This document shows, in pieces, positions 21,959 to 34,300 of a stretch of 64,000 nucleotides of DNA; the stretch's first letter is position 1; every line of letters starts with the position of its first letter. The notes under the pieces are model-generated. The model was not told the DNA's origin. It did not search any database and was given only the letters and a program-made list of their open reading frames with translations. The stretch spans positions 94,617 through 158,616 of the forward strand of contig MNCI01015910.1 of assembly GCA_015680685.1 (NCBI GenBank). The letters are read 5' to 3'. Source of the DNA: Gnetum montanum. Taxonomy: Eukaryota > Streptophyta > Gnetopsida > Gnetales > Gnetaceae. The position numbers and the translations under genes are program-made.

Positions 21959-22214
21959 AATGCTAGCTGCTTGGGAATGCCAGCCATTTGAGAATGCTAA
22001 TTGCCTGGGAATGCCAACTATTTGAGAATGCCAACTGCCTAGGAATGCCAACTGTTTGAGAATGTCAATTTCCTGAGAATGTTAACCGTCTAGGAATGCC
22101 AACCACCTAGGAATGTCAACCATCTAGGAATCTCAACCAGTTAGGAATGCTAATCTCTTGAGAATGCTAACCATATGGGAATGCCAATTGCCTAGGAATG
22201 CCAACTATTAAAAC
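21959..22214 (-). repeat. 17-bp minisatellite in element B 5' LTR
   Basis: The same array as in the other LTR, but with fourteen complete units plus a partial one. The two arrays differ by exactly three units (51 bp). Confidence 0.93.
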
Positions 22215-22230
22215 ATTGGGGGTCCAAGGA

Positions 22231-22238
22231 TATTTATA
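22231..22238 (-). promoter_or_regulatory. TATA box of element B 5' LTR
   Basis: Minus strand TATAAATA at the position equivalent to the 3' LTR copy. This would be the promoter that drove element B. Confidence 0.7.
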
Positions 22239-22920
22239 GGGCTAGAGTTAGCACAAAACATGGATTAAGTGCCATGTGGTAGTGCAGTAGATGGGACTAC
22301 GAGAAAAATTCAGAAAATTTTCTAAGTCCAGAGGTGATTAGAAAAGTTTAAAAATTTTCTAACTTTAGATGCTATACTCGCCCCGTGTTACGCGTAGGAC
22401 GTGTAACTTGGTAGTTAGAAAAAAAATTTGCAAAACTAGTAGTTGGAGCTAACTACACTCAACACTTAGAAAAATTTGGGCAAAGTGCCACCATTTTGAC
22501 ACTTAGCCAAATTTGTAGTTGAGATGCCAAGACCCAAAATTTTGTGGTGTTTCACCCACTCCTCTCCTCCAATGCAGCACTTGTTGACCATCTAGCAGGG
22601 GAAGTGTTAAGGCTTCCCACTCAGTTTTATACTAACTTTATTTGGTTACATGTGGAGGCCATAGGAGCATAGATGGAGATTGAGAGAGAGGGTAAAGGAG
22701 GGAAAAACCTTCAGGGATTGGTTAATGCATATTTCTATGTGTAGTATTTGTATGAAACTCTCTGTACTCATATATATGTGATGATGATGTTTATGTGTTT
22801 TTGTATCTTATGAGAATGGTGCAGATTTCTAGTTTATGTAGAGATATGCAGTTTTATAAACCAAAATGTTTGCTTAGTCTTTGGCTTAGCATGGATTGTT
22901 GGTGTAGTTTGACCTTCCAT

Positions 22921-22946
22921 AATATATATATATATATATATATATA
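22921..22946. repeat. (TA)n microsatellite
   Basis: About 13 TA dinucleotides in the right part of putative element C. Confidence 0.95.
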
Positions 22947-23072
22947 GTAACTTATTCTTAATGTATCTTTACACATCATTAGCTTTTAGTTTATCATGCA
23001 TCCATTATGTTATTACTAGCGATTATAGGCATCACCTTGCCCTAGCTAGGTGTAGTAGGGTAGGGTGTTACA

Positions 23073-23330
23073 GGGGAGACGTCTCCTCCAAGACATCTTC
23101 TCCCCATATAGAGATGTCTCTCTTGAGACTTCTATAGTTTTCCAAGACATCTCCTCTAACTTCGAAATGTCTTTTGTCACCTCTAAGACTTAGCTAAGAC
23201 ATCTCCTAGCCTTCTAAGACGTCTTCTTCAAGCCCAAATCTTGCAAAACATACATGTAGGGGTAGAACAAGGGGATTAGAAGAGGTGTCCCTACACCAAT
23301 TATGGTAGCATGTCACTTATAGTAATTATT
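23073..23330. repeat. Repeat-like DNA rich in AGACATCT, right part
   Basis: Continuation of the AGACATCT/AGATGTCT-rich sequence of 2880-3050. The words recur every 15-30 bases in both orientations. Confidence 0.5.
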
Positions 23331-24132
23331 ACATTAGTCTATGTAGTATATCTATAAATTACAATGATGATGAGGAGCTGGCTAAATTGAATAAAATCTT
23401 GAGCTTAAACTAGTTTAATTGAATAAAATTTTAAGTTTTGGTTTAAATATTGGATCATGTCTTACTAATATTTTGTAGTGTATTGGGTGAATTATGTGTA
23501 GAGGAGACCCTATTTACCTAAAGTCTTTTTGGTTGGAAAATATAGAGAACAACACTACCATTGTGCCTAGATGGTAGAAAATGAGCTAAAGCATGAAGGA
23601 TGAATAGTCTTTTCTAAATATGGTTTCTCTTGAACTAGACTTCTTGATTTGTTGTGTTGATGTAAACATTAGAAATGTTGTTATTGAAGTAAAGTTTTTC
23701 ATTTTAAGGGTTGAATTGATGCACCTTATTAATGTTACTGTTCACACCCTCTTTTACTCTTATTCACATTATATTTCTCTTCATGTTATACAACAACCTT
23801 TTCTTAAATTAGTTTAATATTTGATGTACTTAAAATCAATATTAAATCGTTATCGGTTTGAAGGGTAGAAAAAGGACAAAACTTTTGTCCTATTGTGGTT
23901 GCTAGGCCAAGACCCTTACCACTAGGCTAATGCCTCATTGTTTAAATGAATTGTCTCACCAAGTTGTTTGAGAATGATGGGACTCACCAATTTAGAAAAA
24001 GACTTGATTTATATAAATCCATTTACTTTTGTCTTAAGCCTTGATGATCAAATTTGAAAAAACAAATTTACAGTACTTAATCATATAAATGCTTTGTGTA
24101 GTTGGGATAAGAAAGAATAAACACTAGCTTAG
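23331..24132. other. Intergenic, AT-rich
   Basis: No gene-like content. A tRNA A-box-like stretch on the minus strand near 23880-23945 is not enough to call a SINE. Confidence 0.6.
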
Positions 24133-24162
24133 ATATACATACATACATACATATATATATAT
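24133..24162. repeat. (ACAT)n/(AT)n microsatellite
   Basis: ACAT tetranucleotides passing into an AT run, directly abutting the foldback element. Confidence 0.85.
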
Positions 24163-24437
24163 CTCTATCAATTGGTGAGATGATTTAAATAAGATAACAA
24201 GATATCTAAAAACGGAATCACTCATCCCTTCTCTGTTTATCTACCACTTAATTTAGTTTTACCCACAACGTTTCTCTACCACTTAATTTAGTTTTACTCT
24301 CATTGAGGGTAAAACTAAATTAAGTGGTAGAGAAACACAGAAGGGATGAGTGATTCCGTTTTTAGATATCTTGTTACCTTGTTCGGGCTTGGTTAAAATC
24401 ATCTTATTTAAAATCATCATGGCCAATTGATAGAGAT
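24161..24437. mobile_element. Foldback (MITE-like) element upstream of NUP210
   Basis: The ends are perfect 15-bp inverted repeats, ATCTCTATCAATTGG and CCAATTGATAGAGAT. The arms stay complementary almost to the centre (for example ATCTAAAAACGGAATCACTC against its complement), with a loop of about ten bases near 24300. The left arm has a duplicated block (CTACCACTTAATTTAGTTTTAC twice in part). The right arm has about 30 extra bases near 24376-24405. No open frame and no clear target duplication are visible. It lies about 760 bp upstream of the NUP210 start codon. Confidence 0.87.
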
Positions 24438-25194
24438 TCTGATTCGTTTGAAAACCAATGTTCTACCGTGGCAATGTTGACAAACTTCACCCCCCTCCCA
24501 CCCACCATGACACGTATTAGCCAAAATTATATTTTAGCTTAGATGCTTATTAACATAGCTGTGTTAAACAAACGAAAAACAAAAATGAGATTGAGCGTTA
24601 AAAATGAGCTTTAATCTAATTACGTTTAGCATTTTTAATTGTGTTTTCTTTTTGCTTTCCTTTCATTTCAAAACTATTTACATGTGAACAAGAAAGGAGC
24701 CGAGCAACTACTACGGTGTCTCACGATTTTATCTCTCTTTATCATTGAGAACTAAAATGCAACGATTGGTCATGTAGGCTTATAATCTTGGCGACCGTTT
24801 GTATTTCTTTCGTGGGTTTCATCTGTGAAAAATAGATCTTACGATGCCCGCGCAAAACGGTCTTTGACAATCAAACAAACAACAAAAGGCCTGCTCTAAA
24901 TGGTTCTTTAGGGTTTTAAAAACGACGCATGTTCCTAATTTCCCGAACATTGTTCCCAATTTCCTGTAACTTCTTAACTGAAGTATGTGTCCCAGATGAT
25001 ATTCTTCTGATTCTACATGAGATCGCAGGCATTTCCAAGTTTGTTTCCATGCTGCTGCTGTGCACTGGTTTTTAGGCAGACAAGTACTACTCATAAGTGC
25101 AGCAGCACAGGCTTTATTTATATGTTCATCTGATCATGATGATTATTATGGGCGGTCGCTTATCACTGTAAATTCTTCTGCTCTGGAGTAGAGG
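24438..25194 (+). promoter_or_regulatory. NUP210 5' flank (promoter and 5' UTR, not resolved)
   Basis: 757 bases between the foldback element and the start codon must hold the promoter and 5' UTR unless further exons lie upstream. It is somewhat less AT-rich close to the gene. I see no convincing TATA box and cannot place the transcription start. Confidence 0.5.
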
Positions 25195-25397
25195 ATGATA
25201 ATGGCGGCTCCGTTCTTGTTAGTGCGCGTTCCAGGAATTCTTCTGCTTGTTGTGTGCATTGGTGTTGCTGTTTTATCAGGAAAGCATGTGAATTCCATGA
25301 AGGGTCCGCATATCAATGATCTCAATCTACTGCTCCCTCCCCGCGCTTTCAATCCTGTTGGGTACAGGCTTCAGGGTACTGATGGCTGCTTCTCCTG
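25195..25397 (+). CDS. NUP210: NUP210 exon 1: signal peptide and start
   Basis: This exon encodes residues 1-67 and ends in phase 2 at a GTGAGT donor. The N-terminus is MIMAAPFLL followed by a leucine/valine-rich hydrophobic run ending near residue 29, which fits a cleavable ER signal peptide for a luminal protein. A second in-frame ATG at 25201 would shorten the protein by two residues and is equally plausible. After the signal comes the conserved gp210 start LNLLLPPRAFNPVGYRLQG. Confidence 0.93.
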
Positions 25398-28300
25398 GTG
25401 AGTTGGTGCAGTGGAAATGTCGGGAGTTATTTGGTAGATTTGCTGGACATGTATCTGTGAAATTGAGGCATGTTTTTAATTTTCAGTAGAGAAAAATTTT
25501 ATGCTGAATCCACAGTGATGAAGTGTTTCAGCATGATCATTCAATATCTAGTAATTGCTTTTCGTCTTAAGGCAGATTGTATCGATTATGCCTACGGCAT
25601 GTATACTGCTTAAACAGGATAACAATCGATTCCATTTATTTTAACATGACAATATACAGGGGAGGAAAGTGACTGTTCAAGCTGCTAAGAACAATTATAT
25701 AGTTGGTGTCAAACATGGTGGACTGACGTGCTAAATTCATTTTCGGTCTTTTCACAGTATTTTAGACCTGGTCATGTTTAATTCACTAACTGTACCGTTC
25801 TGTCGTCTGGGTGTCTGACATTTCTCCCCCTGGTCATGGGTTCAATTTGGTTTTCCATGATTTACAGGGAGGCAATAAGGCATATCAGAGTAGGTTGATT
25901 GTATGATAGCTTACCGTGGGTTAGGACACTCTTATGACAGTGGGAGTTTCCAACAAATACGTATCGAATTGTGAGCCAATATTAAAATCCTTAGTCGTGA
26001 AAGGAAGATACCGAGCTCTTAGATAATTAATATACGAGCAATGCTGTATTGTTCTTTATGACAAAACATGCTATTTTTATATTTTAATCCAGAAGTTTTA
26101 GGACCCGAGTAGACAACTAAACATCGTATAAATGAGAAAGAATGTAGCTGAAGATGCTACAAGACTTACTTTTTACTCTAAAAGATGCTCTACACGTGAA
26201 AATGGCCTAGATTCTCTAGTAACCAATAAGAGAATTCTGGATTCACTAATCTGCCGCAGGGAACGCAAATTGTCATTTCCTTTGTTCCCTGAAATTGTTA
26301 GGATGATAGTTCTTATGGCCTGCCACACCATCCTGAAACATTAATTTTCGCTACCTTCAGGTGGCATACGTGGATATATGCTTTGTCAATGAAACATAAA
26401 GATACATGCTGAAGATGTCACAGAGAATATTTAATTATGATTTTCACGTCCCATTCAGTGACTACAACTTATTTAATCCTGGTTGATCTACAATGTAACT
26501 TTTATGCCGAGTTTTATAAACAGACAGGTTCTTAGCCAATGTCAAGGTAATCCAAACTTGTATTGACAACATGTTTAATTTATTCCTGTTATTTTGGAAT
26601 CGACTATTTAGCATGTCTTTAACTATAGACTTGAATGTAATAGCAACAGCAAAATTGGAAGTGCTAATATAACTAAAATATTCATACAAGCAATTTTGGA
26701 AATTTATGAAGAAACCTGAAAAGCTATATTAAAATAAAAATACATTTGAAAACTTATAGTCAAGCACATTTTAAACGATCCTTAATTTCTCTGGTCCCTT
26801 GGATGCTGGCAGACAACTGTAGACATGCAAATTAATTTGAGTCATGTTAAAAATACAGGAATGATAGTTTATATGTTAATCAACTTTAAGAAAAACATAC
26901 ATTGTACTTTTATTATTCAAGTTATTTATTGGTGCCACTAGTGTCCATCATTAGATCAGTCAGAGAATTTGAAATAAAAAAAATCAAAATTTAACATGTC
27001 AGCATTGCTGGAGAGTTAAAGTAATAGTTTTGTTATAAAACTACAACAGAGCAGAAGCAGCACATTTTAATTGAAATTATTTTTAAAGCAAATTGGATGA
27101 AAAAGTTTCCTTTTGTGGATATAGGGGATGGGGGAGGTGGAAGGAATTCTTATGTGGTTTTATCTAGTTCAGTTTTTGAATATCCCGATATTACTGCGAT
27201 GCTTTTATTGTTGATAATACTATTTGAATTATGAAAGGATTAAAGTCTATGTTTGATTATTCTGTTTTTACAGAAAACATTTAATTTTAAAATAGTAATA
27301 ATCTTAGTTAATTTTCATATATATTGTTTTACTAATGTGAACATTTGTTTGTTCATTCATTTATTTCATATCTATTGATAACAGGACGTGGGATCATCAT
27401 GATATATTATCTGTCATACCTGAATACAATGAAACAAATCAGTGCTCTTCAAGTGCACGCATAATTTCTCTTGCTCCATATAGTGGACGCAGAGTGACTG
27501 CAATTCATGCATCAGACATTCATAGTGGACAAGTGATTCGCTGTGAAGTATTTGTTGACAAAATTTCAAGGATTCAAATTTTCCATCATTCTGTCAAGCT
27601 TGACCTTGATGGCCTCGCTACACTTCGTGTTCATGCATTTGATGCTGAAGGTTAATCAAAGTCAATGGTTATTGCTTTTCTATATTGTGTGTTAAAAAAC
27701 CATGTTAAAATGAGTCCTTTCTGAAGTTAATACATCAGATGTTTTTTATGATGTTGAATGTTGTAATCTTGTCATCAATATTTAAAATACATTGTCATTC
27801 TTTTAAAATATCTTTTACAATAGGGATGCCCATGGTTTAATCTATGCTTGGTTTGAGCGGTTGATGTTATGTAAATCTAAGAACACCAAAGTGATAAATG
27901 ATACCAGTCCCTGGTTTGTATTCAAACTCCTTTTATCTTCTCACCCCTGCTACCGCTGTATAAAGATAAAAAAAGTATAAATAAATTTCTTTTCATTTTT
28001 TGTTTTTCCTTGCTTTCTTTTTATTTTATTTTTTTAAAGTGTTGTTTGAAGTTGCTGATGCACTATTCTATCCGTTTTATGATTTCCAATATATGCATGT
28101 TAAGAAATTTGTTAGACTTAGCACAGATTAATTGTGGAAGGTTAATCAGAGGATGCTTCCAATTTGGAATTTTTATAAATTAACATGGAGGAAATGATTT
28201 AGTGGATAAGAATGCATTGAGTGAAAATGGACTCCTCATGACCATAATTTTCTTTTATGCAATGTTTTGAATCATGATCATGAATAAAGTGAAAGCATTC

Positions 28301-31300
28301 CATTTGTATTTATGCCATAGTAGATCAATTTTGAATGATTTTATGGCTTCCAATCGAAGAGGTGTTTTAGATGGATGAATTGTGCTAGTCAGTGATGTAT
28401 CAAAAATGGTCCTCTGTAATTGTCATTTTTACACTTGCTGCATGGTGCAGTCTCTTTTTTCATTCTGATTTTACTATTTTTACTGGTATGGATGACTTCA
28501 AATTATTACTTTCTAAACTCATTTATAGGTTGTAGTTTGCTTCTGTTTCTTACGATGTCAAATGCTGCTCAATTTTTATCTCATCTACTTTGCTTAGGAA
28601 GGGCGAGGCACCACCACCGTTAGAGATACAATCCAGAGACTTTTCTAGGCAGTTGTTTTTAGACAATATAATCTTACCTTAGAATTTCAATTTGTGGATT
28701 TTGTTTGATGGAGTAGCTACCAATCCACTTGTTCAAGGACTATTTTTTTATAGGATATCCGTGTTCTATTAAAGGTTGTTCTTGAAACTCTGACACATTG
28801 CTTCCATTTATTGGTTCATATTTTGTTAAAAAATTTTCATGATCACTGCAGAAGTGACAAAGTGAATTTTTCAATGAGATGTGTGAGTATATTACGGTAC
28901 AGAGTTACTAAAATCTTAATGGTTGCTTTTCCCTTGCCTCATCCAATGTATCCTATTATGTCTTATTATAGCACATCCTATAATTTTACTCTGTCCTTCA
29001 CAACCATGCAGGCTGTTAAGCTCTAATGTATGATCAGGCTGTTTGACAGTTGTGTGAAACATACATTTAAAAATTGAATATACAGTAGGTGAACTACTGA
29101 GTAATGCTTATCAGCCATGTGACAATAACTTTGTTATTCTGGATGAGGATCTGGCCCCAAACCGTCCCCAAAATTCACTTAAAAACATTGGTTAAGATGC
29201 TTTCAATTGGAAATGAGCACAAAAGATATTGAATTCTTTCTTAACAATGCATGGAATCATATGAGGATGCCTCAAGACAAAATAAATGGATCACAACCCT
29301 AGTTTTTTAATTCAACGAAAGATCACTAGATCAATGATCAGTTACCGAATTAGAATTTTGGTTGACCCGAGTTAAGTTGGGATGACTTTTATTACAAGCC
29401 ATATTTTTAGTAAGAAAGCAATGGTTTTAAGAGTCGTTTTTTGAGTTTTAAGTACGACTTGTCTTGACTTGCTGATTTATTGTGATTCTTCAAACATCTG
29501 GACCTGAGTGCAGTACAACAAAAAGTTGTATGCTGACCACTGGGACTTGGTGATTGATTGCCAAAGATCTATATTCCCTGACTATCTAAGCACTGATCAC
29601 AGCTACACAGTCCATAAAATCTAGAAGCACAATCCCAAAGAAATGTGCCCTCCAACTCTTCAAATCTCTCCAATCTTGAGAGATCTCAATGCCCTTAATT
29701 GGCCTCTCAATAGCCCTGTAAAACATGGCCTCTTTAACCAAGCAACCTGTCCTCAGACTCCTTTGGCCTTTAGATAGGCTATGGTGATGATTTGGTTTGC
29801 TTTTTTGCACCGAAAAATGCTTTGAAAATGAAAAAATTAAGCTGTTTTAACTGTTTGCATTTGTCATCTGAGTAAAATACAATTTGTTAAAATTTATATT
29901 TTCATTTTGAATACTGAGTGGGTGTCAGTTTTCATATCTGAGCATTTGTATCCTTCGGTAAACCCAGCCTTTTAATGCTTTGCAGTTTGAATTCAGTTCG
30001 GAATATTTTGTGTTACAGGTCAGTCAATGGCATAAGTTACCAGCCATGAACTTGCCTATTTTTCTTTTGTTTTCTTTAAAAGCATTTACAAAGTCAAATG
30101 TAATTGTTAACCAGAAGCTCACGAACCATATCATATAATACCTATGACACGATTTAGCTTACCATTCACGGTTTTTTCTTTGGTAGAAGTATTCCATTCT
30201 TATTTCATGGCCTCTCTTGCAGATAATGTATTTTCATCCTTAGTTGGGTTGAGGTTCAAATGGGAGCTAACACCAGTGAAAGTTGGAGGGAATGTTGCAC
30301 CACACAAGCTTATCCATGTTCCTTTAAGTAATACTCCATTGAGTGATTGTGGGGGATTTTGTGGTCATATTGCAACCCGTGTCAATCTTGAGGAAAGTGT
30401 AAGTCTTTTATCTATCTTTAATTTGAGGTATACTGATAACAGTTTCTTTGATTTTATGCTTATACAGTCACAAAAATTGTTTTCATATTTTAATTTATAA
30501 TGATTATTGTTCAGGGTTATGCTTCAGATCTTTATGTTGTTCGAGGCATTGATATTGGTCGGGAAAGTGTATCTGTACGCTTGGCAGAGCCAGATCTTGG
30601 GCATCTATCTGATTCAATTGTTTTAACAGTGGCAGAAGCAATGTCACTTGAACCTTTTTCTCCGGTCTTTGTAATTGTTGGCACCCGCTGGCAATACACT
30701 CTAAAAGTACTCCGTCGCAATAAGCATGAAGGTTAGTTTAGCTTTGCCATCTATTAAAACAGATTACATGGAAGGCAAAAGAAACTATTATAATTCCTAA
30801 ATTATTTTTGTTTAAGTTTTGTCCCTTTTTAAGATTAAATAATTCACATTGTTTGTAAATTTCTGTTGAAAGAATCTGACATTTCAGGTGAAAATGCAAA
30901 TGTAGGCGTTGGTATGTCTTCTGGCTTAGAAACGACATAACTTTTTAAAATACTAGGAAAGGGGTTTTGTGTGGAGTAACTAAGTGGATAATTGGAATTT
31001 CTTAAAATGATGGAATGCTCAAGTGCGATGAAAAGATTTTTGAAATTTAGCTAGGTATTAATCGTTAGCAACAAACATCAAGTTTTAAGATTTTGTGAAT
31101 GTAGTGATAAAAACACATCCATGAAAGAATAATAACCATCCTGAAGGGTTGCCATTTAACCTAGGCAGTCTGCAAAAAGTGTGAAAAGTTAAACCTGCAC
31201 ATACAATGGGGAAGTGGACCATTTTGTGAATATCAGATTGAATTCCATTGTAAGTATGCTTACCCAGCATCCAGACTTCCAGATCAAGACTGCAAGTAGC

Positions 31301-34300
31301 AGTCGTGCATTAAAATGAACTTGCAAAGGTCCTCAAACCTTGAAACCTCCAGCTATTGAAAAGAGCTTGTTCTTATCTTGCTTTTTAAAAATCGGTGCAG
31401 TGGTATTATTTGGTTCTTATTATGCTACGTGTCAGACCAACTATTAGTCTTTTTTTCTTATATTGAAGAAAATGCCATTTCATAAGCGAGTTTTGCAGGG
31501 AAAATCTAAATTTTCTTATTTCCACAACAGCGTATTCAGAGAGCACAAGAGTTTTATAGTCATTTTCTCAAATTGCATGCACATATAAACAATTCTAAAT
31601 ATTATTTACTAATTCTCTGATTATTTAACAGCTGTAGATTTGCCATCTCCGAATCATCATTGGCTTGTCACAAATACTTCTGTTGCTTCAATTGATTCCT
31701 CCAGAGGCATAGTCAATGCCAATTCAATTGGAATGACAAGTGTTGTTGTTGAAGATCTTAGAGTTTCTGGACACCAACAAATTTCAGCATTGCATGTTGT
31801 GGTGCCAAATGAACTACACTTGTATCTGCTTTCATGGACTGGAGTTAATACGATTTCTCATCCAGAAGAATTTGTGTCCTTGGGTACACCATGGTATTTT
31901 ATCACAGGCCAAGAGTATATTGTTCATTTGAAGGCATTCTCATGGCAGTCTGGTGGCCGGCCACTTTTTCTAACTGAGGTTTTTGGCCCCTTGTTTCGTT
32001 TTTTCTTTTAAAATTTATATCTCAGCATTGCTTTATTTTGACTTTGAAGTTTCTTGGATTGTACATATCCTGATAAGTGTCTGCAATTTCATATGATTTT
32101 TAGGCTAGTGTTATAAGATAATAGCTTTACCTCCGTGAGCTAATGCTGGAATCTGTCAATTCTGAAAATTCATAATAATTTACTTCCTCTATCATGAATT
32201 TGAAATAGAACATTGTAAAAAGCAGAGAAAAATGTCATTATCATTATAAACCAGAGTTTCTTCAGCCTTAGACATCTTGGTTGCTTTAATTGCTTGCAAT
32301 TGTCCCTTTGTTGGCCAAGCTGTTCCAATTCTATTAAGATAATTTTTACTGGCTACTCATATTCGGTCTAGGTGACTGTTCTAGCCATAACTAGAAAAGA
32401 AAGATTAGTTTTGGTTTCTGAATTGGCCAAGATTCAGGGAAATTGGGAAAATTGGGTGCCCTATTGGATTTATATTAATTGGATGCACTAGTGGTTTGCA
32501 TTCTACAAGTCATAGGTTTGATACTAATAGCCCTCAACTGAGATTTTTAGCCTTCAAGATGCAAATGCCTAGAGCTAGCATGAGAGAAACAAGGAAAAAC
32601 TGTGTGTGCATGTAGAATGCAATAGAAATAATTCTAAAGAAATGCATTGAACTATTTCATCTAGTACACCATACATGGAGAGAGGAAATATCTCTTTATA
32701 TGCTATGAGTAGGGAGTAATCTATCCAAATTTATAATACAAATTTGGAGGAAACAGCGCAGACACCAGCCACTATCTATTGGCCAGTTGACCCTATACTG
32801 TCTGTTCCCATTCGGTTAAGGGAAAAATTGACTCATCTCTAACCAACTGAGAAAATAAAACTCTTTTGCAATGCCATGTTTAACAAGTTCCATTGATATC
32901 TGATTAGAATTAATAAAAAAATTGCAAATTCTCTCTAATCCCAAGCAGTCAAAGTGACTCATTCAATTATATTGGATATGAATATGATAAACTAGACACC
33001 CCATTACCACCATTGTAAATGTTGACACCAGTCTATATATGTGGCTACACCCCCATCAATAAAGTGAAATCAGGTAATGCAATTAGGAGAGCTAAGCTCG
33101 CTAATAGGAGGCAATCTTATTGTGTTCTAATCTAATGCCATTTGTTAAATGAGCCACCAGTAAACTTACTTACCACACTCTAACCTGTTGCATGATCACC
33201 TTGGGCACTCCAATTACACTTCACTGGTTTTTACTAAGTTTACAATGAAATGAGCATGACACATTAGCCATGGTGATTGTTATAGTGACTAGATGGATAC
33301 ATGGAAATGTTGTAATAGTCAAAGTAGAGTAGTTTAATTCAATTGATAGAAGAGTAGAGTGACTTGAGTGCGTTCTTCAATCTATCACCAACTGCACCAT
33401 TATGGTGGTGAGGTGGAATTTATGGTGAATTGTAATATGACTTCATAGTTAGTTTTATTCATTGATCATTTCTACTATTTCTCTAAAATGTTCATTTGGG
33501 TAAGTTGGATGATGTAAATTGGTTCTAATACTGGATACTTTTTGACATGAATGCACCTTCCAGTGGCATCCTATTTCAGCTAGTTTTTAATGGATTATAG
33601 CTACTCGAAGTGTATAGATGCTTTGATGATTGTTTGTAGGTCTTCGTTAACATAAGATGTTATTGTCCATGGGAGGATCATCTGCCTGTCTCATTTGATT
33701 CAGGTTGTTATTATTCTACAAGTAGCTATTTGGATTGGTCCCTGGTGCTTGTAAGGAAGAATATCTTGATGTCAATCTGGGGATTGGGTGGTAGTTAAGC
33801 ATGGTGACCCTTTTTTCCTAGTGGGTTGGCTGGCTGAGCTAATGATATTTGTGATCTTAAGATGTGATTATTACATTAGATATATCTGTCATTTTATTGT
33901 TGTAGCTTATTCCACTAATTTCAACTTCTACTTCTTTTTCAGAGACTAACTTCAACATTGCTTTACATTTTCATTTATATGTTCCTACTTGGTTGGGAAG
34001 TTCTTGCGATGATAAGTAACTTTGTAGTTCATGAGCTAGTTGGAGTCATCTTAGTATCAATGATCTTAAGCGGGGATCATGAATCTTCTCTCTCTAGGGT
34101 TTTAGCAAGTAGATTTCTTTGGTCCCTAATTAGGATATTGTGTCTACAGATTTTTGTTGGTTGATGGCTCTTCACATTTCTACAATTTAGGAATTTATCT
34201 GTTCTTTCCAATATCTGTAAAGTTAGGTTACAGAGTTGGTATTTATAGAATTGGGTGAGTACCCTCTACAAGACTGGACTTTTTTATTGTTGTTTGCAAG

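Larger units (their letters stand above)
4242..22554 (-). mobile_element. LTR retrotransposon B (gag-protease only, Ty3/gypsy-type), interrupted by element A
   Basis: Direct LTRs lie at 4242-5617 and 21210-22554. The element reads on the minus strand: 5' LTR at 21210-22554, primer-binding site at 21188-21204, leader with tandem repeats (about 20.7-20.98 kb), gag remnants (about 20.2-17.9 kb), protease (8325-7879), 3' tandem repeats, polypurine tract at 5618-5634, then the 3' LTR. It is flanked by perfect 5-bp target duplications CCCAC (4237-4241, 22555-22559). LTR ends are TG...CA, with one end mutated to TA. Without A it is about 8.8 kb. No reverse transcriptase, RNase H or integrase motif is seen. 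The gag part has small deletions and frame changes, so B is more decayed than A. Confidence 0.92.
21210..22554 (-). repeat. Element B 5' LTR
   Basis: 1345 bp. In minus-strand orientation it starts TGAAACACC and ends CAATCATTGCA. It contains a TATA box on the minus strand (22231-22238), followed downstream by 14 full 17-bp tandem units. It matches the 4242-5617 LTR throughout, with scattered substitutions. Confidence 0.93.
3057..23072. mobile_element. Possible solo LTR (C) split by element B
   Basis: Leaving out B, 3057-4241 plus 22560-23072 form about 1.7 kb. It begins TGTTACATC and ends GGGTGTTACA, flanked by GGGGG (3052-3056) and GGGGA (23073-23077). TG...CA ends and an approximate 5-bp duplication fit an LTR, but the duplication is low-complexity and no second LTR copy is present to confirm it. 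Confidence 0.35.

Noticed and set aside
23880-23945. Minus-strand A-box-like stretch (TAGCCTAGTGGTAAG).
   Set aside because: No matching B box follows, so neither a tRNA gene nor a SINE can be supported.
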